Shown: positions 17,113 through 27,283, counted from the first letter of the stretch. The stretch: 64,000 bases of DNA from an uncultured Sphingomonadaceae bacterium (GCA_947494305.1 CANLUL010000001.1:1-64000), one strand, 5' to 3'. The notes: a model not told the origin generated them from the sequence alone. Program-made: numbers and translations.

Positions 17113-18072
17113 ATGGACATGATGAAAACGCTGGCTGATCCGGCTTTCCGAAATGATATTCTTGCCTGTTTTGAGGAGCCGCGCCACGCGATCCCGGCGC
17201 GCTGGCTTTATGATCGCGCGGGTTCAGAATTGTTTGAACAGATAACCGAGTTACCCGAATACTATCCGACGCGCACTGAAACCGCATTGCTCAAGCGCTA
17301 TTGTGGAGAGGTTGCCCAATTGGGGGAACGGGGTCGTGCGGTGGTCGAATTTGGTTCGGGCAGTTCTACCAAAACCCCGCATCTATTGCGCGCGTTGGAT
17401 ACGGCTGCCTATGTACCAATTGATATATCCGGAGACTTTTTGGCGCATAGTTCCAGAGAATTGCAAAAGCAGTTTCCCGATTTACCCATCCATCCGCTCG
17501 AAGCTGATTTCATGCACCGGTTGGATCTTCCGGAACAAGTTGCAGATATGCCGAAACTCGGCTTTTTCCCGGGATCGACAATCGGAAATATGATTGCCAG
17601 AACCTCGGTGGATCTGTTGCGATCCATGCGTGAAACGCTGGGTGTAGGATCACAGCTACTTATTGGCTTTGACCGGATCAAGGATGAAGAAATTGTCGTC
17701 GCCGCCTATGATGATAGCGCCGGCGTTACTGCGCAGTTCTCGTTAAACCTGCTGCACCGGATCAATAGTGAAATGGATGGTACTATTCCAGTCGAGGCGT
17801 TTCGCCATATTGCGATCTGGAATGATCTCTATGCCCGCATAGAGATTTATCTTGAGGCACAGTCGGATGTTAGTTTCACGATCGAGGACAAATCAAATGC
17901 CATGACTAAAGGTCAAAGGCTGCATATCGAGAATAGCCACAAATATGGTTTGCGTGATGCGCGATTAATGCTCCGTGCCGGAGGTTGGTCTCCTATTGCG
18001 GAATGGAGCGATGAGCAGGATTATTTCACGCTTATTCTAGCCGAAGCACATCCATCGAAACACGCGCCCTGA
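17113..18072 (+). CDS. egtD: L-histidine N-alpha-methyltransferase EgtD
   Basis: The 319-residue protein trimethylates histidine to hercynine, the first step of ergothioneine synthesis. The family start region PARWLYDRAGSELFEQITELPEYYPTR-type segment is present, as are the SAM-binding EFGSGSSTKT and FFPGSTIGN. It follows egtB after 35 bases, so the two steps form a small operon in the order B-D. No egtC or egtE homologue is next to it. Two further in-frame ATGs lie within the first four codons. It converges with a DUF1176 gene six bases away, without a visible terminator. Confidence 0.94.
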   Translation: MDMMKTLADPAFRNDILACFEEPRHAIPARWLYDRAGSELFEQITELPEYYPTRTETALLKRYCGEVAQLGERGRAVVEFGSGSSTKTPHLLRALDTAAYVPIDISGDFLAHSSRELQKQFPDLPIHPLEADFMHRLDLPEQVADMPKLGFFPGSTIGNMIARTSVDLLRSMRETLGVGSQLLIGFDRIKDEEIVVAAYDDSAGVTAQFSLNLLHRINSEMDGTIPVEAFRHIAIWNDLYARIEIYLEAQSDVSFTIEDKSNAMTKGQRLHIENSHKYGLRDARLMLRAGGWSPIAEWSDEQDYFTLILAEAHPSKHAP

Positions 18073-18078
18073 GCGATA

Positions 18079-19179
18079 CTAGTTTGAAGAAGCGGTCTCT
18101 TCGCTTTTGGCATATTGGGCGCGCCAGGTGGTAATCCACTCATAACCGCCCCTGCACTCGGTCATGCTGGTTGCTTCGATCAATCGGAACATGGTGCCAT
18201 CCCAGACATAGCTTTCCGAATTGCCGCAGTCACCCAAACCGCGCCCTTTGGCAAAGCTGCTCAAAATCTGATCTTGTCCTTGCCAACTGGCATTTACTAG
18301 CAAGGGTGTGCGGCCATCACCGCCCCAAGCCGGCGGGATATCAAATTTGGCGGATTCGAATGACCATTTGCCTACGCCATCATCGTCGCCATCTTGATAT
18401 TCACCAATAAAAGCGGTGCTGGAAAAATTATAAGCGCCGGAGCCGCACGAAATGAGCACCAGAGCGCGATAATTACCTGCCCGGGCACCCATTGCATAGG
18501 CTTGATCCTCGACCACTCCGAAACGCTCATCCTTACAAGAAGAGTTTTCCACCAGTTCCACAATTTCAGCAGTATCGGGCACGCGATCTGCGTCACCCCA
18601 TTGATCGACTGGGATGAGAGGAATGCTGGTCACTGGAGCGGAAAATTGTCGGCGTCCTTTAGCTATCAATGCGGTTTTTGTTCCAACCCGTTTTTGCTTC
18701 GCATCTATGTATCGCAGCGCTGCGGATGATCCCGCCAAGGAAATCTGTGTCAGGTTTTCATCATTGGGCCCCAGTACCTGCAAATTGTTGCCGCGGGCAA
18801 TTGCCTGCGCGACTTTCTTTGCATCCTGACCCACGATTTCGATCGGATAGTCGCCTTTTACCACCGGACCTGTGTCAACCAGTTGGCCGTCGACTTTCAT
18901 TCTGTACCGATCAATATCAAGGGCCTCGATCAGGACCCGGATTTTCAATATTTCATTGGTTTCGGCCGTTCTGACAACGGTGATTGGACCCTGCCAGTCA
19001 TCAAAAGAATCGCTCTGATCGGGAATTAGGGATACCGCTTTACAGGTTCCGCCATTGTCGCAGCCTACTGCCCAGTCTTTGAAGGTCTTGATCTCACCAG
19101 GTTGCGGAACAGCCGCAGAAACCCCTGCCAAGGGAGTCAGCATAAAGATCAGACCAGCGAAGATGCCATGGGGGGACAT
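18079..19179 (-). CDS. DUF1176 domain-containing periplasmic protein
   Basis: The 366-residue protein has a Sec signal (cleaved near AGVSAA) followed by FKDWAVGCDNGGTCKA, the usual opening of DUF1176 proteins. It also has paired cysteines further on (SSCKDERF, LISCGSGAY, GDCGNSESY, TECRGGYEW) that could form disulfides. The function of this family is not established. It sits alone between the ergothioneine genes and the dehydrogenase gene. Confidence 0.8.
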   Translation of the reverse strand: MSPHGIFAGLIFMLTPLAGVSAAVPQPGEIKTFKDWAVGCDNGGTCKAVSLIPDQSDSFDDWQGPITVVRTAETNEILKIRVLIEALDIDRYRMKVDGQLVDTGPVVKGDYPIEIVGQDAKKVAQAIARGNNLQVLGPNDENLTQISLAGSSAALRYIDAKQKRVGTKTALIAKGRRQFSAPVTSIPLIPVDQWGDADRVPDTAEIVELVENSSCKDERFGVVEDQAYAMGARAGNYRALVLISCGSGAYNFSSTAFIGEYQDGDDDGVGKWSFESAKFDIPPAWGGDGRTPLLVNASWQGQDQILSSFAKGRGLGDCGNSESYVWDGTMFRLIEATSMTECRGGYEWITTWRAQYAKSEETASSN

Positions 19180-19251
19180 GATTGAAGCCTAGCCAGTTTC
19201 TTTCACAATCGCTAGTGGCTTTTGCAAAGTTCAATAATCAAAGGATAAAAA

Positions 19252-20121
19252 ATGCGGTCTATTGGCATTATTGGTTCAGGACAGATGGGCGTGGGTATCG
19301 CTCAAGTATCGGCGCAGGCCGGTTATCATGTCTATCTATCGGATATGAATCTCGAAATTGCTGAAAAAGGCAAAGCTTTTGTCGGTAAACAGTTGAACAG
19401 GCTAGTCGAGAAAGAGAAAATCGATCAGCAAACGGCAGATACAGCGCTAAGCCGGATTGAACCGATTGACCGGATGGATCCAATGGCCGCCGCCGATATG
19501 ATTGTTGAAGCTGCGACCGAGCGGGAAGAAGTTAAGCGCCAGATTTTTGCAGCAGCGTCAGAAATTTTGGGCCATCAAGCGATACTTGCCTCCAACACAT
19601 CTTCCATTTCGATCACCCGGTTGGCGCAGTCGGTTAAAGACCCAAGCCGTTTTATCGGCGTGCACTTTTTCAATCCGGTGCCTTTGATGGGACTGGTGGA
19701 AGTTATTCGCGGCCTGGCGACCAGTGATCAAACTGCAGCAACTGCGACCGATTTTGCCAAAGCCGTTGGCAAGCAGCCTGTGTTGGTCAAAGACTCGCCC
19801 TGCTTCGTGGTCAACCGGATCTTGTTACCCATGCTCAATGAGGCATTTTTCGCGCTTGGCGAAGGAACCGCGTCGATGGAAGATATTGATCGCGGTGTGC
19901 AATTGGGCCTCGGCCATCCGATGGGTCCAATTACCCTGGCAGACATGATCGGCCTTGATACTTTGATGGAAATATTGGCAGTGCTGCAGAACGACTTTGG
20001 TGACCCCAAATATCGTCCGGCCCCCATTTTGCGCAAATATGTCGAAGCCGGTTGGCTAGGCCGCAAAACCGGAAAAGGATTTTACGACTATTCGGGTGAA
20101 GCTCCAGTCCCGACTATGTAG
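19252..20121 (+). CDS. 3-hydroxybutyryl-CoA / 3-hydroxyacyl-CoA dehydrogenase
   Basis: The 289-residue protein has an N-terminal Rossmann fold with [14 protein letters not shown], the catalytic segment SNTSSISIT and [17 protein letters not shown] with the catalytic His. The C-terminal helical domain contains [15 protein letters not shown]. This is the stand-alone form of the enzyme, used in butyrate, PHB or short-chain beta-oxidation metabolism with NAD(P). It is followed after 26 bases by an epoxide hydrolase gene, and the two may be co-transcribed. Confidence 0.92.
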   Translation: MRSIGIIGSGQMGVGIAQVSAQAGYHVYLSDMNLEIAEKGKAFVGKQLNRLVEKEKIDQQTADTALSRIEPIDRMDPMAAADMIVEAATEREEVKRQIFAAASEILGHQAILASNTSSISITRLAQSVKDPSRFIGVHFFNPVPLMGLVEVIRGLATSDQTAATATDFAKAVGKQPVLVKDSPCFVVNRILLPMLNEAFFALGEGTASMEDIDRGVQLGLGHPMGPITLADMIGLDTLMEILAVLQNDFGDPKYRPAPILRKYVEAGWLGRKTGKGFYDYSGEAPVPTM

Positions 20122-20147
20122 TTGAGGGGAGCTTGGGAGAAATAAGA

Positions 20148-21293
20148 ATGACCAATGAAATCCGCGATTTCGCAATCGATATCTCGAAAAAGGAATTGGA
20201 TGATCTGGACATCCGGCTGCGTCATGTCCGCTGGCCTGATCCAGAACCCGTCGATGATTGGTCACAGGGCATTCCGCTGGACTATGTAAAAATTGTCGCG
20301 GATCATTGGCGGAGCGAATATGACTGGCGGCGGTGTGAATCCGAGCTCAACCAATATCCGCATCATCTGACCGAGATTGATGGTGTTGATATTCATTTCA
20401 TGCATATCAAATCACCAGAACCCGATGCCCGACCGATTATCATGACCCATGGCTGGCCGGGAAGTATCATAGAATTTATGGATGTGATTGGGCCGCTTAC
20501 TGATCCGGTGGCGCATGGCGGAGAGGCGAAGGATGCCTATCACCTCGTCATACCATCGCTGCCTGGATATGGTTTTTCGGGTAAACCCACAGAAACCGGA
20601 TGGGGTATTGAGAGGATAGCCAAGGCCTGGAATGAGCTGATGGTGCGGCTTGGATATGATCGCTATTTTGCGCAAGGCGGTGATTGGGGTGGGATGACGA
20701 CTTCGGTTATCGGGGTGCAGAATCTCGGTAACTGCGCTGGCATTCACGTGAATTTTGTTATCGTTGGACCGCCTTCTGCGGAAATTATGAAGGCGCCGAC
20801 TGCGCAGGAGCAGGCGGCTTTGGCGCATTTTGTCGACTATCAGACGCAGGGTGCCGGCTATGGAGAAATCCAGCGGACCAAACCGCAGACCTTGGGATAT
20901 GGGCTGGCCGATTCACCGGTTGGGCAAATGGCCTGGATCATGGAGAAGTTTCAGGGTTGGTCCGATGGCGGGGCCACGCCTGATGATAATTTTGATGCGG
21001 ACCGATTGCTTGATAATGTCATGCTGTATTGGTTGAACAACGCAGGCGCGTCGTCAGCGCGGCTCTATCGTGAGAGTTTCGGCAATCCCAACGTTGAACC
21101 GATTGAGATTCCGTCAGGATGCAGTGTGTTTCCAAACGAGATAGTTGCGCCTTCCCGCCGGTGGGCGGAACAGCGTTTCAAGAATATCAAATATTGGAAC
21201 GAACCAGAACGCGGCGGCCATTTCGCTGCGCTGGAAGTACCGGAATCATTCATAAACGAAGTGCGAGCCTGTTTCCGTGAGATGGAGCTATAG
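20148..21293 (+). CDS. Epoxide hydrolase, alpha/beta hydrolase fold
   Basis: I start at ATG 20148, behind GGGAGA; an in-frame TTG at 20133 is the alternative. The N-terminal lid segment (LRHVRWPDPEPVDDWSQGIP) is the EHN domain of microsomal-type epoxide hydrolases. The alpha/beta core shows the oxyanion motif HGWPGS, the nucleophile in GGDWGG (Asp179) and a late GGHFAALE with the catalytic His. The length of 381 residues is normal. The natural substrate is unknown; neighbouring P450 and beta-oxidation genes make lipid- or alkene-derived epoxides plausible. Confidence 0.88.
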   Translation: MTNEIRDFAIDISKKELDDLDIRLRHVRWPDPEPVDDWSQGIPLDYVKIVADHWRSEYDWRRCESELNQYPHHLTEIDGVDIHFMHIKSPEPDARPIIMTHGWPGSIIEFMDVIGPLTDPVAHGGEAKDAYHLVIPSLPGYGFSGKPTETGWGIERIAKAWNELMVRLGYDRYFAQGGDWGGMTTSVIGVQNLGNCAGIHVNFVIVGPPSAEIMKAPTAQEQAALAHFVDYQTQGAGYGEIQRTKPQTLGYGLADSPVGQMAWIMEKFQGWSDGGATPDDNFDADRLLDNVMLYWLNNAGASSARLYRESFGNPNVEPIEIPSGCSVFPNEIVAPSRRWAEQRFKNIKYWNEPERGGHFAALEVPESFINEVRACFREMEL

Positions 21294-21299
21294 TCTAAA

Positions 21300-22220
21300 A
21301 TGCTGGCGTTGATTGTCCGGCGCCTGCTGACTGCTATTCCGACGTTGCTCGGGATTATTCTCGCTTCGTTTTTTCTGATGCGGTCCGCACCGGGCGGACC
21401 ATTTGACGGCGAGCGCCCCTTACCACCCGAAGTGCAAGAAGCTTTGCGGGAAACTTACGGTTTGGACAAACCGCTATGGGAGCAAGCCTGGATTTACATC
21501 TCGCGCTTGTTGCAGGGCGATTTTGGCCCGTCACTTGTTTATCGCGATTTTACTGTCACGGAGTTGGTGGCACAAGGCTTGCCGATTTCACTGACACTGG
21601 GTGGTTTAGCCATCCTATTGGCACTGTTGATCGGCGTGACGGCGGGTCTGTTTGCTGCCGTAAAGGCTGGTAAGATGATCGATAAGTCGATCATGATGCT
21701 GGCAACCGTGGCAACGGCATTGCCGACATTTGTTACCGGTCCCGCATTGGCGTTATTTTTTGGACTGTGGCTGGGATTGCTTCCTGTATCGGGAAGAGGG
21801 GAGGGCATGGCTTGGTTGATTATGCCGGTTGTCGCGCTCGCGCTCCCGGTGTCGGGTGCGATCGCGAAACTGACAAGGGCTGGTCTGGCAACAGTCCTGA
21901 AACAGGATCATATTCGCACCGCGCGGGCGCGCGGACTGCCCGAGACGAAAATCCTGTTCAAACATGGGCTGCGACCCGCTCTTGTTCCGGTAGCCAGTTA
22001 TCTGGGGCCGGCAGCGGCGGGGCTACTAACCGGCGCGGTGGTCGTGGAAACTGTGTTCGGTTTGCCTGGGCTGGGACGCTATTTCGTGCAAGGAGCACTG
22101 AACCGAGATTACCCCCTCGTGCTGGGCGTAGTCACACTCTACGCCGCGCTGATCATTCTATTCAATCTATTCGCCGACCTTATCTATGGCTGGCTTGATC
22201 CCAGGATGCGGGAAGAATGA
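21300..22220 (+). CDS. Peptide/nickel-type ABC transporter permease, DppB-like
   Basis: The 306-residue protein has the N-terminal helix plus five further helices of the OppB/DppB permease family. It has the early RRLLTAIPTLLGI signature, the FDGERPLPPEVQEALRETYGLDKP-type periplasmic region, and the cytoplasmic coupling loop with RTARARGLPE. It transports small peptides or similar solutes with DppC and the fused ATPase downstream. It starts six bases after the epoxide hydrolase stop and overlaps the next permease by four bases. No periplasmic binding protein gene is adjacent. Confidence 0.9.
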   Translation: MLALIVRRLLTAIPTLLGIILASFFLMRSAPGGPFDGERPLPPEVQEALRETYGLDKPLWEQAWIYISRLLQGDFGPSLVYRDFTVTELVAQGLPISLTLGGLAILLALLIGVTAGLFAAVKAGKMIDKSIMMLATVATALPTFVTGPALALFFGLWLGLLPVSGRGEGMAWLIMPVVALALPVSGAIAKLTRAGLATVLKQDHIRTARARGLPETKILFKHGLRPALVPVASYLGPAAAGLLTGAVVVETVFGLPGLGRYFVQGALNRDYPLVLGVVTLYAALIILFNLFADLIYGWLDPRMREE

Positions 22221-23017
22221 AGAGCCTTCTGCATCCAAGCCATTGGCCGCTTTGGGTCGTGATTGCGCTGATTGCGGCGGCGCTGTTGCTTCCGTTCATT
22301 CTGCCCTGGACCTACGATCAGATCGATTGGGATGCTGTTCGCGCGCCCGCGTTTACTGGTAGTCATCTGCTAGGAACAGACGAGATCGGACGAGATCGGC
22401 TGGCGCGGTTGGCGGCAGGAACGCGGGTTACAATCATGGTCGCGATTGCAGCGGCTTTGGTATCGTTGATTGTCGGCATAACCTGGGGTGCAACGGCTGG
22501 ATGGGTTGGCGGCAAAGTCGATGAAGCGATGATGCGCTTTGTTGATGCACTATACGCACTGCCTTTCATGTTTATCGTCATCCTGCTGATGGTCATATTT
22601 GGACGATCGATATTGTTGGTTTTTGTTGGGATCGGGCTGGTCGAATGGCTTACCATGGCGCGGGTTGTGCGGGGGCAGGTTATGGCTTTGAAACAGCGAC
22701 CCTTTATTCTTGCGGCGGAAGCGGCTGGTACAAAGCCTCTAACTATCGTTATCAAGCACATTCTGCCGAATATAGCAGGGGTAGCCCTTGCCTATCTGAT
22801 GCTCACTGTCCCGCAGGTAGTGATGGTGGAAAGCTTTCTCTCTTTCCTAGGGCTCGGGGTCCAGGAGCCGCTGACATCGCTTGGTATATTGGTGAAGGAA
22901 GGGGCAGATGACATGGATGTGGCGCCGCTTGGGCTATTGTTGCCCGGCGGCGTGTTAGTGCTGATCCTTGTGTGTCTGACTGTAGAGGGTGAACGGCTCA
23001 GGGATACATATTCATGA
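22217..23017 (+). CDS. Peptide/nickel-type ABC transporter permease, DppC-like
   Basis: The 266-residue partner permease has an N-terminal helix, the HLLGTDEIGRDRLARL motif found in OppC/DppC proteins, and the coupling loop LAAEAAGTKPLTIVIKHILPN. It overlaps both neighbours by four bases (ATGA at each junction), showing tight coupling of the permease-permease-ATPase set. Confidence 0.92.
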   Translation: MKSLLHPSHWPLWVVIALIAAALLLPFILPWTYDQIDWDAVRAPAFTGSHLLGTDEIGRDRLARLAAGTRVTIMVAIAAALVSLIVGITWGATAGWVGGKVDEAMMRFVDALYALPFMFIVILLMVIFGRSILLVFVGIGLVEWLTMARVVRGQVMALKQRPFILAAEAAGTKPLTIVIKHILPNIAGVALAYLMLTVPQVVMVESFLSFLGLGVQEPLTSLGILVKEGADDMDVAPLGLLLPGGVLVLILVCLTVEGERLRDTYS

Positions 23018-24558
23018 CGCTGTACGCGCTCCAAAACCTGACTGTTGAGATAGCGGGTAACCAGCTGGTGCAGGATGTCAGTCTGGAGGTTGAAGCGGGG
23101 CAGTGCACCGCTATTATTGGCGCGTCGGGATCTGGAAAAAGCCTGACTTGTCTGACCCCGTTTGGATTGAATTCCGGCTCGGCCATCGGTTCCATGATGT
23201 TGGATGGTATCGATCTGTCAAATGCCACGGCCGCGGAAATGCGGAGCGCACGAAGCCAACTGACAGGCTTTGTCTTCCAGCAACCAATGACTGCGCTGAC
23301 ACCGCATTTGACTGTGGGAGCGCAATTGCGTGAAGCGGGTGCTCAAGGTGGATTTGCTTTCACACGCTCTGATATGATCCAGAAACTGGAACGTGTTGGG
23401 CTATCACGTGCCGATGAAAAATTGGATCAGTTTCCGCATCGTTTGTCCGGGGGAGAACGCCAGCGGGTATTGATTGCCGCGGCCATTGCTCACAATCCCA
23501 AATTGCTGATCGCAGATGAACCAACCAGTGCGCTGGATGCGGCATTGCGCAGTGAAATCATGCATTTGCTCGACGAACTGCGCGCAGAACATGGCCTTGG
23601 CATGTTACTGGTCAGCCATGATCTTGCATCGGTTGAAGGACATGCGGACCAACTGATCGTCATGGATCAGGGTAGTGTCGTTGAAAGTGGCCCAGTGGCA
23701 GAAGTGATTGCGAACCCAAAGCAAGATTATACGAAGCGCCTAATAGCTGCGACACCGCGTCTAGAAGAACCGCCACCTGTCTTGTCAGACACGGGAGAGA
23801 TCGTGCTGGAGACAAGTGATATTTGTGTCGAATTTCCCAAACCCGGCTGGCGGCGCGGTAAAGTTCGCGCGATTGAAGATGCCAATATCACGGTCCGCCA
23901 AGGGGAGGCGCTGGCCATAGTGGGTGGTTCGGGTTCCGGAAAATCAACCCTTGGAAGAGCGATTGCAGGCATAGGGCCGGTCACATCTGGATCCATATTT
24001 TGGGAGAATGAACTTCTGCCCGAACGCCGCAATCGCAGCCTTTCCATGCGCGCGCTGATCCAGCCAGTCTTTCAGGACCCGGTCGCCAGTCTCGATCCGC
24101 AATGGAAAGTTTCCGATATCGTCGCCGAACCGCTAATCAACCTGCGATCTGAAATATTAAAGCCGGATCGTATTATTAAAGTTCAACAAGTCCTAAACGA
24201 AGTTGGTTTGGGAGATGAATATCACGATCGCAGCCCAACCAGTCTTTCCGGCGGTCAGGCTCAACGCGTCGCTATTGCCCGCGCTATTGTCGCAGATTCG
24301 CATATGCTGGTTCTTGACGAAGCAACCTCGGCTCTTGATCCGTTGGTTGGCGCTGAAATCCTGAAGCTGCTTGCCCAATTACAACGCGAAAAGGATCTCA
24401 GTATAATTTTTATCACCCACGATATCGCGGCCGCCAGACGGTTATGCCATCGCATAGTCGTATTGGATGAAGGCCATATCGTGGAAGCGGGGAATATGGG
24501 CGATGTCTTGCAAAACCCGCAGAATGAAACGACCAAAAAATTGCTTGCCGTCAGTTAA
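23014..24558 (+). CDS. Fused double ATPase of peptide ABC transporter (DppD-DppF fusion)
   Basis: The 514-residue protein joins two ABC ATPase domains. The first has Walker A GASGSGKS near residues 32-39, signature LSGGERQRV, and Walker B LLIADEPTSALD. The second has Walker A GGSGSGKST near residues 305-313, signature LSGGQAQRV and Walker B LVLDEATSALD. Single-chain DppD-DppF fusions of this kind occur in several proteobacterial peptide importers. An inverted repeat just after the stop is a likely terminator. Confidence 0.92.
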   Translation: MTLYALQNLTVEIAGNQLVQDVSLEVEAGQCTAIIGASGSGKSLTCLTPFGLNSGSAIGSMMLDGIDLSNATAAEMRSARSQLTGFVFQQPMTALTPHLTVGAQLREAGAQGGFAFTRSDMIQKLERVGLSRADEKLDQFPHRLSGGERQRVLIAAAIAHNPKLLIADEPTSALDAALRSEIMHLLDELRAEHGLGMLLVSHDLASVEGHADQLIVMDQGSVVESGPVAEVIANPKQDYTKRLIAATPRLEEPPPVLSDTGEIVLETSDICVEFPKPGWRRGKVRAIEDANITVRQGEALAIVGGSGSGKSTLGRAIAGIGPVTSGSIFWENELLPERRNRSLSMRALIQPVFQDPVASLDPQWKVSDIVAEPLINLRSEILKPDRIIKVQQVLNEVGLGDEYHDRSPTSLSGGQAQRVAIARAIVADSHMLVLDEATSALDPLVGAEILKLLAQLQREKDLSIIFITHDIAAARRLCHRIVVLDEGHIVEAGNMGDVLQNPQNETTKKLLAVS

Positions 24559-24592
24559 AAAGGCCGCCCTGTTTCCAGAGCGACCTTTGAAG
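24557..24592. terminator. Likely bidirectional terminator
   Basis: AAAGGCCGC at 24559-24567 pairs with GCGACCTTT at 24580-24588 with one mismatch across a 12-base loop. It lies between the convergent ATPase and TorF-type porin genes. U-tracts are short, so strength is uncertain. Confidence 0.5.
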
Positions 24593-24611
24593 GGTTGCTT
24601 TTAATGTGAAT

Positions 24612-25370
24612 CTAGAAGGAAGCACCCAAAGTGAATACCACCGCTGAATCGGTGAAGTTGTTAACCGATGGAGCGTCAGTATCAGTGTACGCGACACTGG
24701 CGGTTAGATTTTCGGTGATTGCCCAATCCGCCCCGATTTTCCAATCAATGTAGTTATTGTCAAACAACTGCCCGGTTGGATTTCCTAACGAGCCATCGTT
24801 GATACCAATATTAGCATTAAGAGAGATCGGTGTATTTGGAATACCGCCTGAAACACCGGTATAGATATAGACATTGTCGTCATTACCGAGGCTGCTTTGT
24901 GATGGAGCCCATGCTATGCCGGATGTGACTTCAACTGGTCCAACGGCACCGGTTACAGAAGCGTAAGGCTCGAAATAATCACTAGGGCCAGCAGCTCCGC
25001 CTTCGCCATTTGGATAGACATAATAGAGCAAACCGACATCGAGAGACAGGCCGGAAATCACTTCTCCAGACCAACCACCATAAAGGTCGAGCTCTGTATG
25101 ACCGAATGTTGCGCTATCCTCGATTGAGGAAGCCCAGGTGCCGATGTAAAAGCCACTGTCGTGGGAGACATCGATACCGCCTTGAACGGCAATATCACCG
25201 TCCGAAAAGGACAGACCGCGGAAACGATAATCAGAGGTAAGGGCCACATTGGCGGAAACGGAAATACCGCTGTCATCACCATCTTCGGCGAGTGCCGGAG
25301 CGGCTGAACAAGCCATGATTGCGGCAGATAGGCCAATAAGGCTGGATTTCATTTTGTAGGACGTGCGCAT
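24612..25370 (-). CDS. TorF-family putative porin
   Basis: The 252-residue protein has a Sec signal ending APALAE, then SVSANVALTSDYRFRGLSFSDGDIAV, the hallmark of the TIGR02001/TorF family. It continues with amphipathic strands and ends in a terminal GASF, as in small outer membrane barrels. The start at 25370 follows AAAGGAA; an internal ATG six codons later is possible. The 254-base region upstream, shared with the divergent gene at 25625, has no clear regulatory site. Confidence 0.88.
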   Translation of the reverse strand: MRTSYKMKSSLIGLSAAIMACSAAPALAEDGDDSGISVSANVALTSDYRFRGLSFSDGDIAVQGGIDVSHDSGFYIGTWASSIEDSATFGHTELDLYGGWSGEVISGLSLDVGLLYYVYPNGEGGAAGPSDYFEPYASVTGAVGPVEVTSGIAWAPSQSSLGNDDNVYIYTGVSGGIPNTPISLNANIGINDGSLGNPTGQLFDNNYIDWKIGADWAITENLTASVAYTDTDAPSVNNFTDSAVVFTLGASF

Positions 25371-25624
25371 GGAAATTCCTTTCTGGTAAGATGCGTATCG
25401 CCCCTCCTGGAATTCGTTTCGGTTGTCTTTTATCCTGCGAATCTAGTCACAAGTGACAATCTCAAAACATGCGTCATCATTGCTGCCCTATCTTGTTGCG
25501 CTGCACAACTCAAAAACGACTCTTTCCTCCAGATATTTCAAAAAACGTTGCCTTTTCGCAACATAACCATTTCTCAACACCCCTTTTTTAGACATTGTTA
25601 ACCTACGGCGCCTAGCGATTAAGT

Positions 25625-25993
25625 ATGTCAAAAATGGAAGTCATATCGGGCAGCAGCACCCCGGAAAGCCAGTTTGGGACGAATTATGATCGTCTTGAAG
25701 CCGTTGAATCAGTGGTTTCGATCGTCAGCGATATGGCTGACGCTGGTCCGCAATCGTCGCTCGCCCTGCCGCAAAAGGAGCAGTTACAGCATTTTTACCT
25801 AAGCGGTTCACCGATGTTGCAACGGCAGATTGATAACATTTGTGATGATATGGCAGTTACCGCCCGCTCTGGAACACGCGCGCTGTTGCAGTTCAAGTCG
25901 GAAGGCAGAAACAATTTGGGTGCGGCGGCAGGTTGTTTGATGCGTGAAATTAATCAAATGAGCGATCAGATCCTTGCTCTGATGCGCCGTTGA
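25625..25993 (+). CDS. Conserved-looking hypothetical protein, function unknown
   Basis: The 122-residue soluble protein has a Ser/Thr-rich head and a mostly helical remainder with two cysteines (ICDDM and GCLMREI). I recognise no family. The stop abuts the convergent mscS stop directly. Heptad-like spacing of hydrophobic residues in the second half suggests a helical bundle, possibly oligomeric. Confidence 0.6.
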   Translation: MSKMEVISGSSTPESQFGTNYDRLEAVESVVSIVSDMADAGPQSSLALPQKEQLQHFYLSGSPMLQRQIDNICDDMAVTARSGTRALLQFKSEGRNNLGAAAGCLMREINQMSDQILALMRR

Positions 25994-27283
25994 CTATTCG
26001 AGAACCACTTTTGTTTCTTTTGGCAACGTTTTAATGTGAACGTCACGCTGCGGGAATGGTATCTCGATTTCATGCTCTTTGAACAAGTCCCACACGCGTT
26101 TCAATATGGCCGCTCTGAAATTCCCAACTCCGGATTGCGGATCCTTAATCCAGCAGCGAATTTCGAAATCTACACTGTTATCCCCAAATCCCAACATCCA
26201 GCAAACCGGCTTTGGATGACTAAGTACGCGCGGAATATCTTCACAGGCCTGTTTCATTAACTCGATAGCATGGTCCATATCGGTGTTATAGGAAACGCCA
26301 ACAGGAATGCTGATCCTGACATTAGGGTTGGAATAAGACCAGTTTTCCACTTCCCGTGTCATCAGATCTTCATTGGGAATTAGATGTTCTTTGCCTTCGC
26401 GGGTTAAAACCGAGACCGCGCGGACGCCAATTTTGTTAACCCACCCAAAGCTATCACCCACAGCGATCACATCGCCGGGTTTGATGGAGCGATCCATCAG
26501 CAGGATAATCCCGGCGATCAGGTTACCAACGGTTTTCTGCATACCGAAACCAATGGCCAAACCAAAGGCACCGGAGAAAAAGGCGAGGGCGGTGAGGTCG
26601 ATGCCAAGGACATCAAGGCCCAAAACAAACGCACCAGCCAAGATTGCTACGGTTGCTAGTTTCTGACCCAATACTTTTTGTGCGCCGTCGAGCTGACTAT
26701 TGCCAATAACGTGATTGGCCATTCTCATTAAGACGCGAGCAACAGCGAGCAGGATCACTGCAGTCATCGCAATAGTGACAACCAATAGCAGCGAGATCCG
26801 CCGGGAACCAACATCAACGCCAACCTGGTCCATTGCTGCTCGAATAGTATCAATATCGCCCACAAAGCCAATGGCCCCGAGAGCAAACACGCCAAAGCCC
26901 ATGACGGTACCCAGCCAATCTGGCATACGCACGCCGCGGATCAGATCATTGGTGAACAATCCCATGGTGACAGCGATCGTCAACGACAGAACAACTTCGG
27001 CGATATCGGACCATGGATAAGCTGCCAGAAACAGGCCGCACATCGTAAAGGTAACAAATCGCCGAGTCATATCGCGGATCCGGCGACCGGCAATTTCGCT
27101 TTCATAACCGGCACGTGCTTCCCACATGAGACGCAGTTTTGGCCCGATATACTTACTGAGATACCATCCCGCCGTTAAGGCAAGGGCCACCAGGCCAACG
27201 GCAATCCCACCTTCAATAAAGGGGGTGTTGCCCTGGGTTTCGAGGCCCAGTTCTTGAAGTTGTTTGTTCAGACTAGCTAGCAT
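25994..27283 (-). CDS. MscS-family mechanosensitive channel
   Basis: The 429-residue membrane protein has four to five helices in its first half, then the pore helix and beta domain of MscS: FFSGAFGLAIGFGMQKTVGNLIAGIILLMDRSIKPGD-type sequence, with VNKIGVRAVSVLTREGKEHLIPN behind it. Such channels open under membrane tension to release solutes during osmotic downshift. The ATG overlaps the end of the upstream lyase gene by seven bases, placing it in the sseA-metC-mscS operon. Confidence 0.9.
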   Translation of the reverse strand: MLASLNKQLQELGLETQGNTPFIEGGIAVGLVALALTAGWYLSKYIGPKLRLMWEARAGYESEIAGRRIRDMTRRFVTFTMCGLFLAAYPWSDIAEVVLSLTIAVTMGLFTNDLIRGVRMPDWLGTVMGFGVFALGAIGFVGDIDTIRAAMDQVGVDVGSRRISLLLVVTIAMTAVILLAVARVLMRMANHVIGNSQLDGAQKVLGQKLATVAILAGAFVLGLDVLGIDLTALAFFSGAFGLAIGFGMQKTVGNLIAGIILLMDRSIKPGDVIAVGDSFGWVNKIGVRAVSVLTREGKEHLIPNEDLMTREVENWSYSNPNVRISIPVGVSYNTDMDHAIELMKQACEDIPRVLSHPKPVCWMLGFGDNSVDFEIRCWIKDPQSGVGNFRAAILKRVWDLFKEHEIEIPFPQRDVHIKTLPKETKVVLE

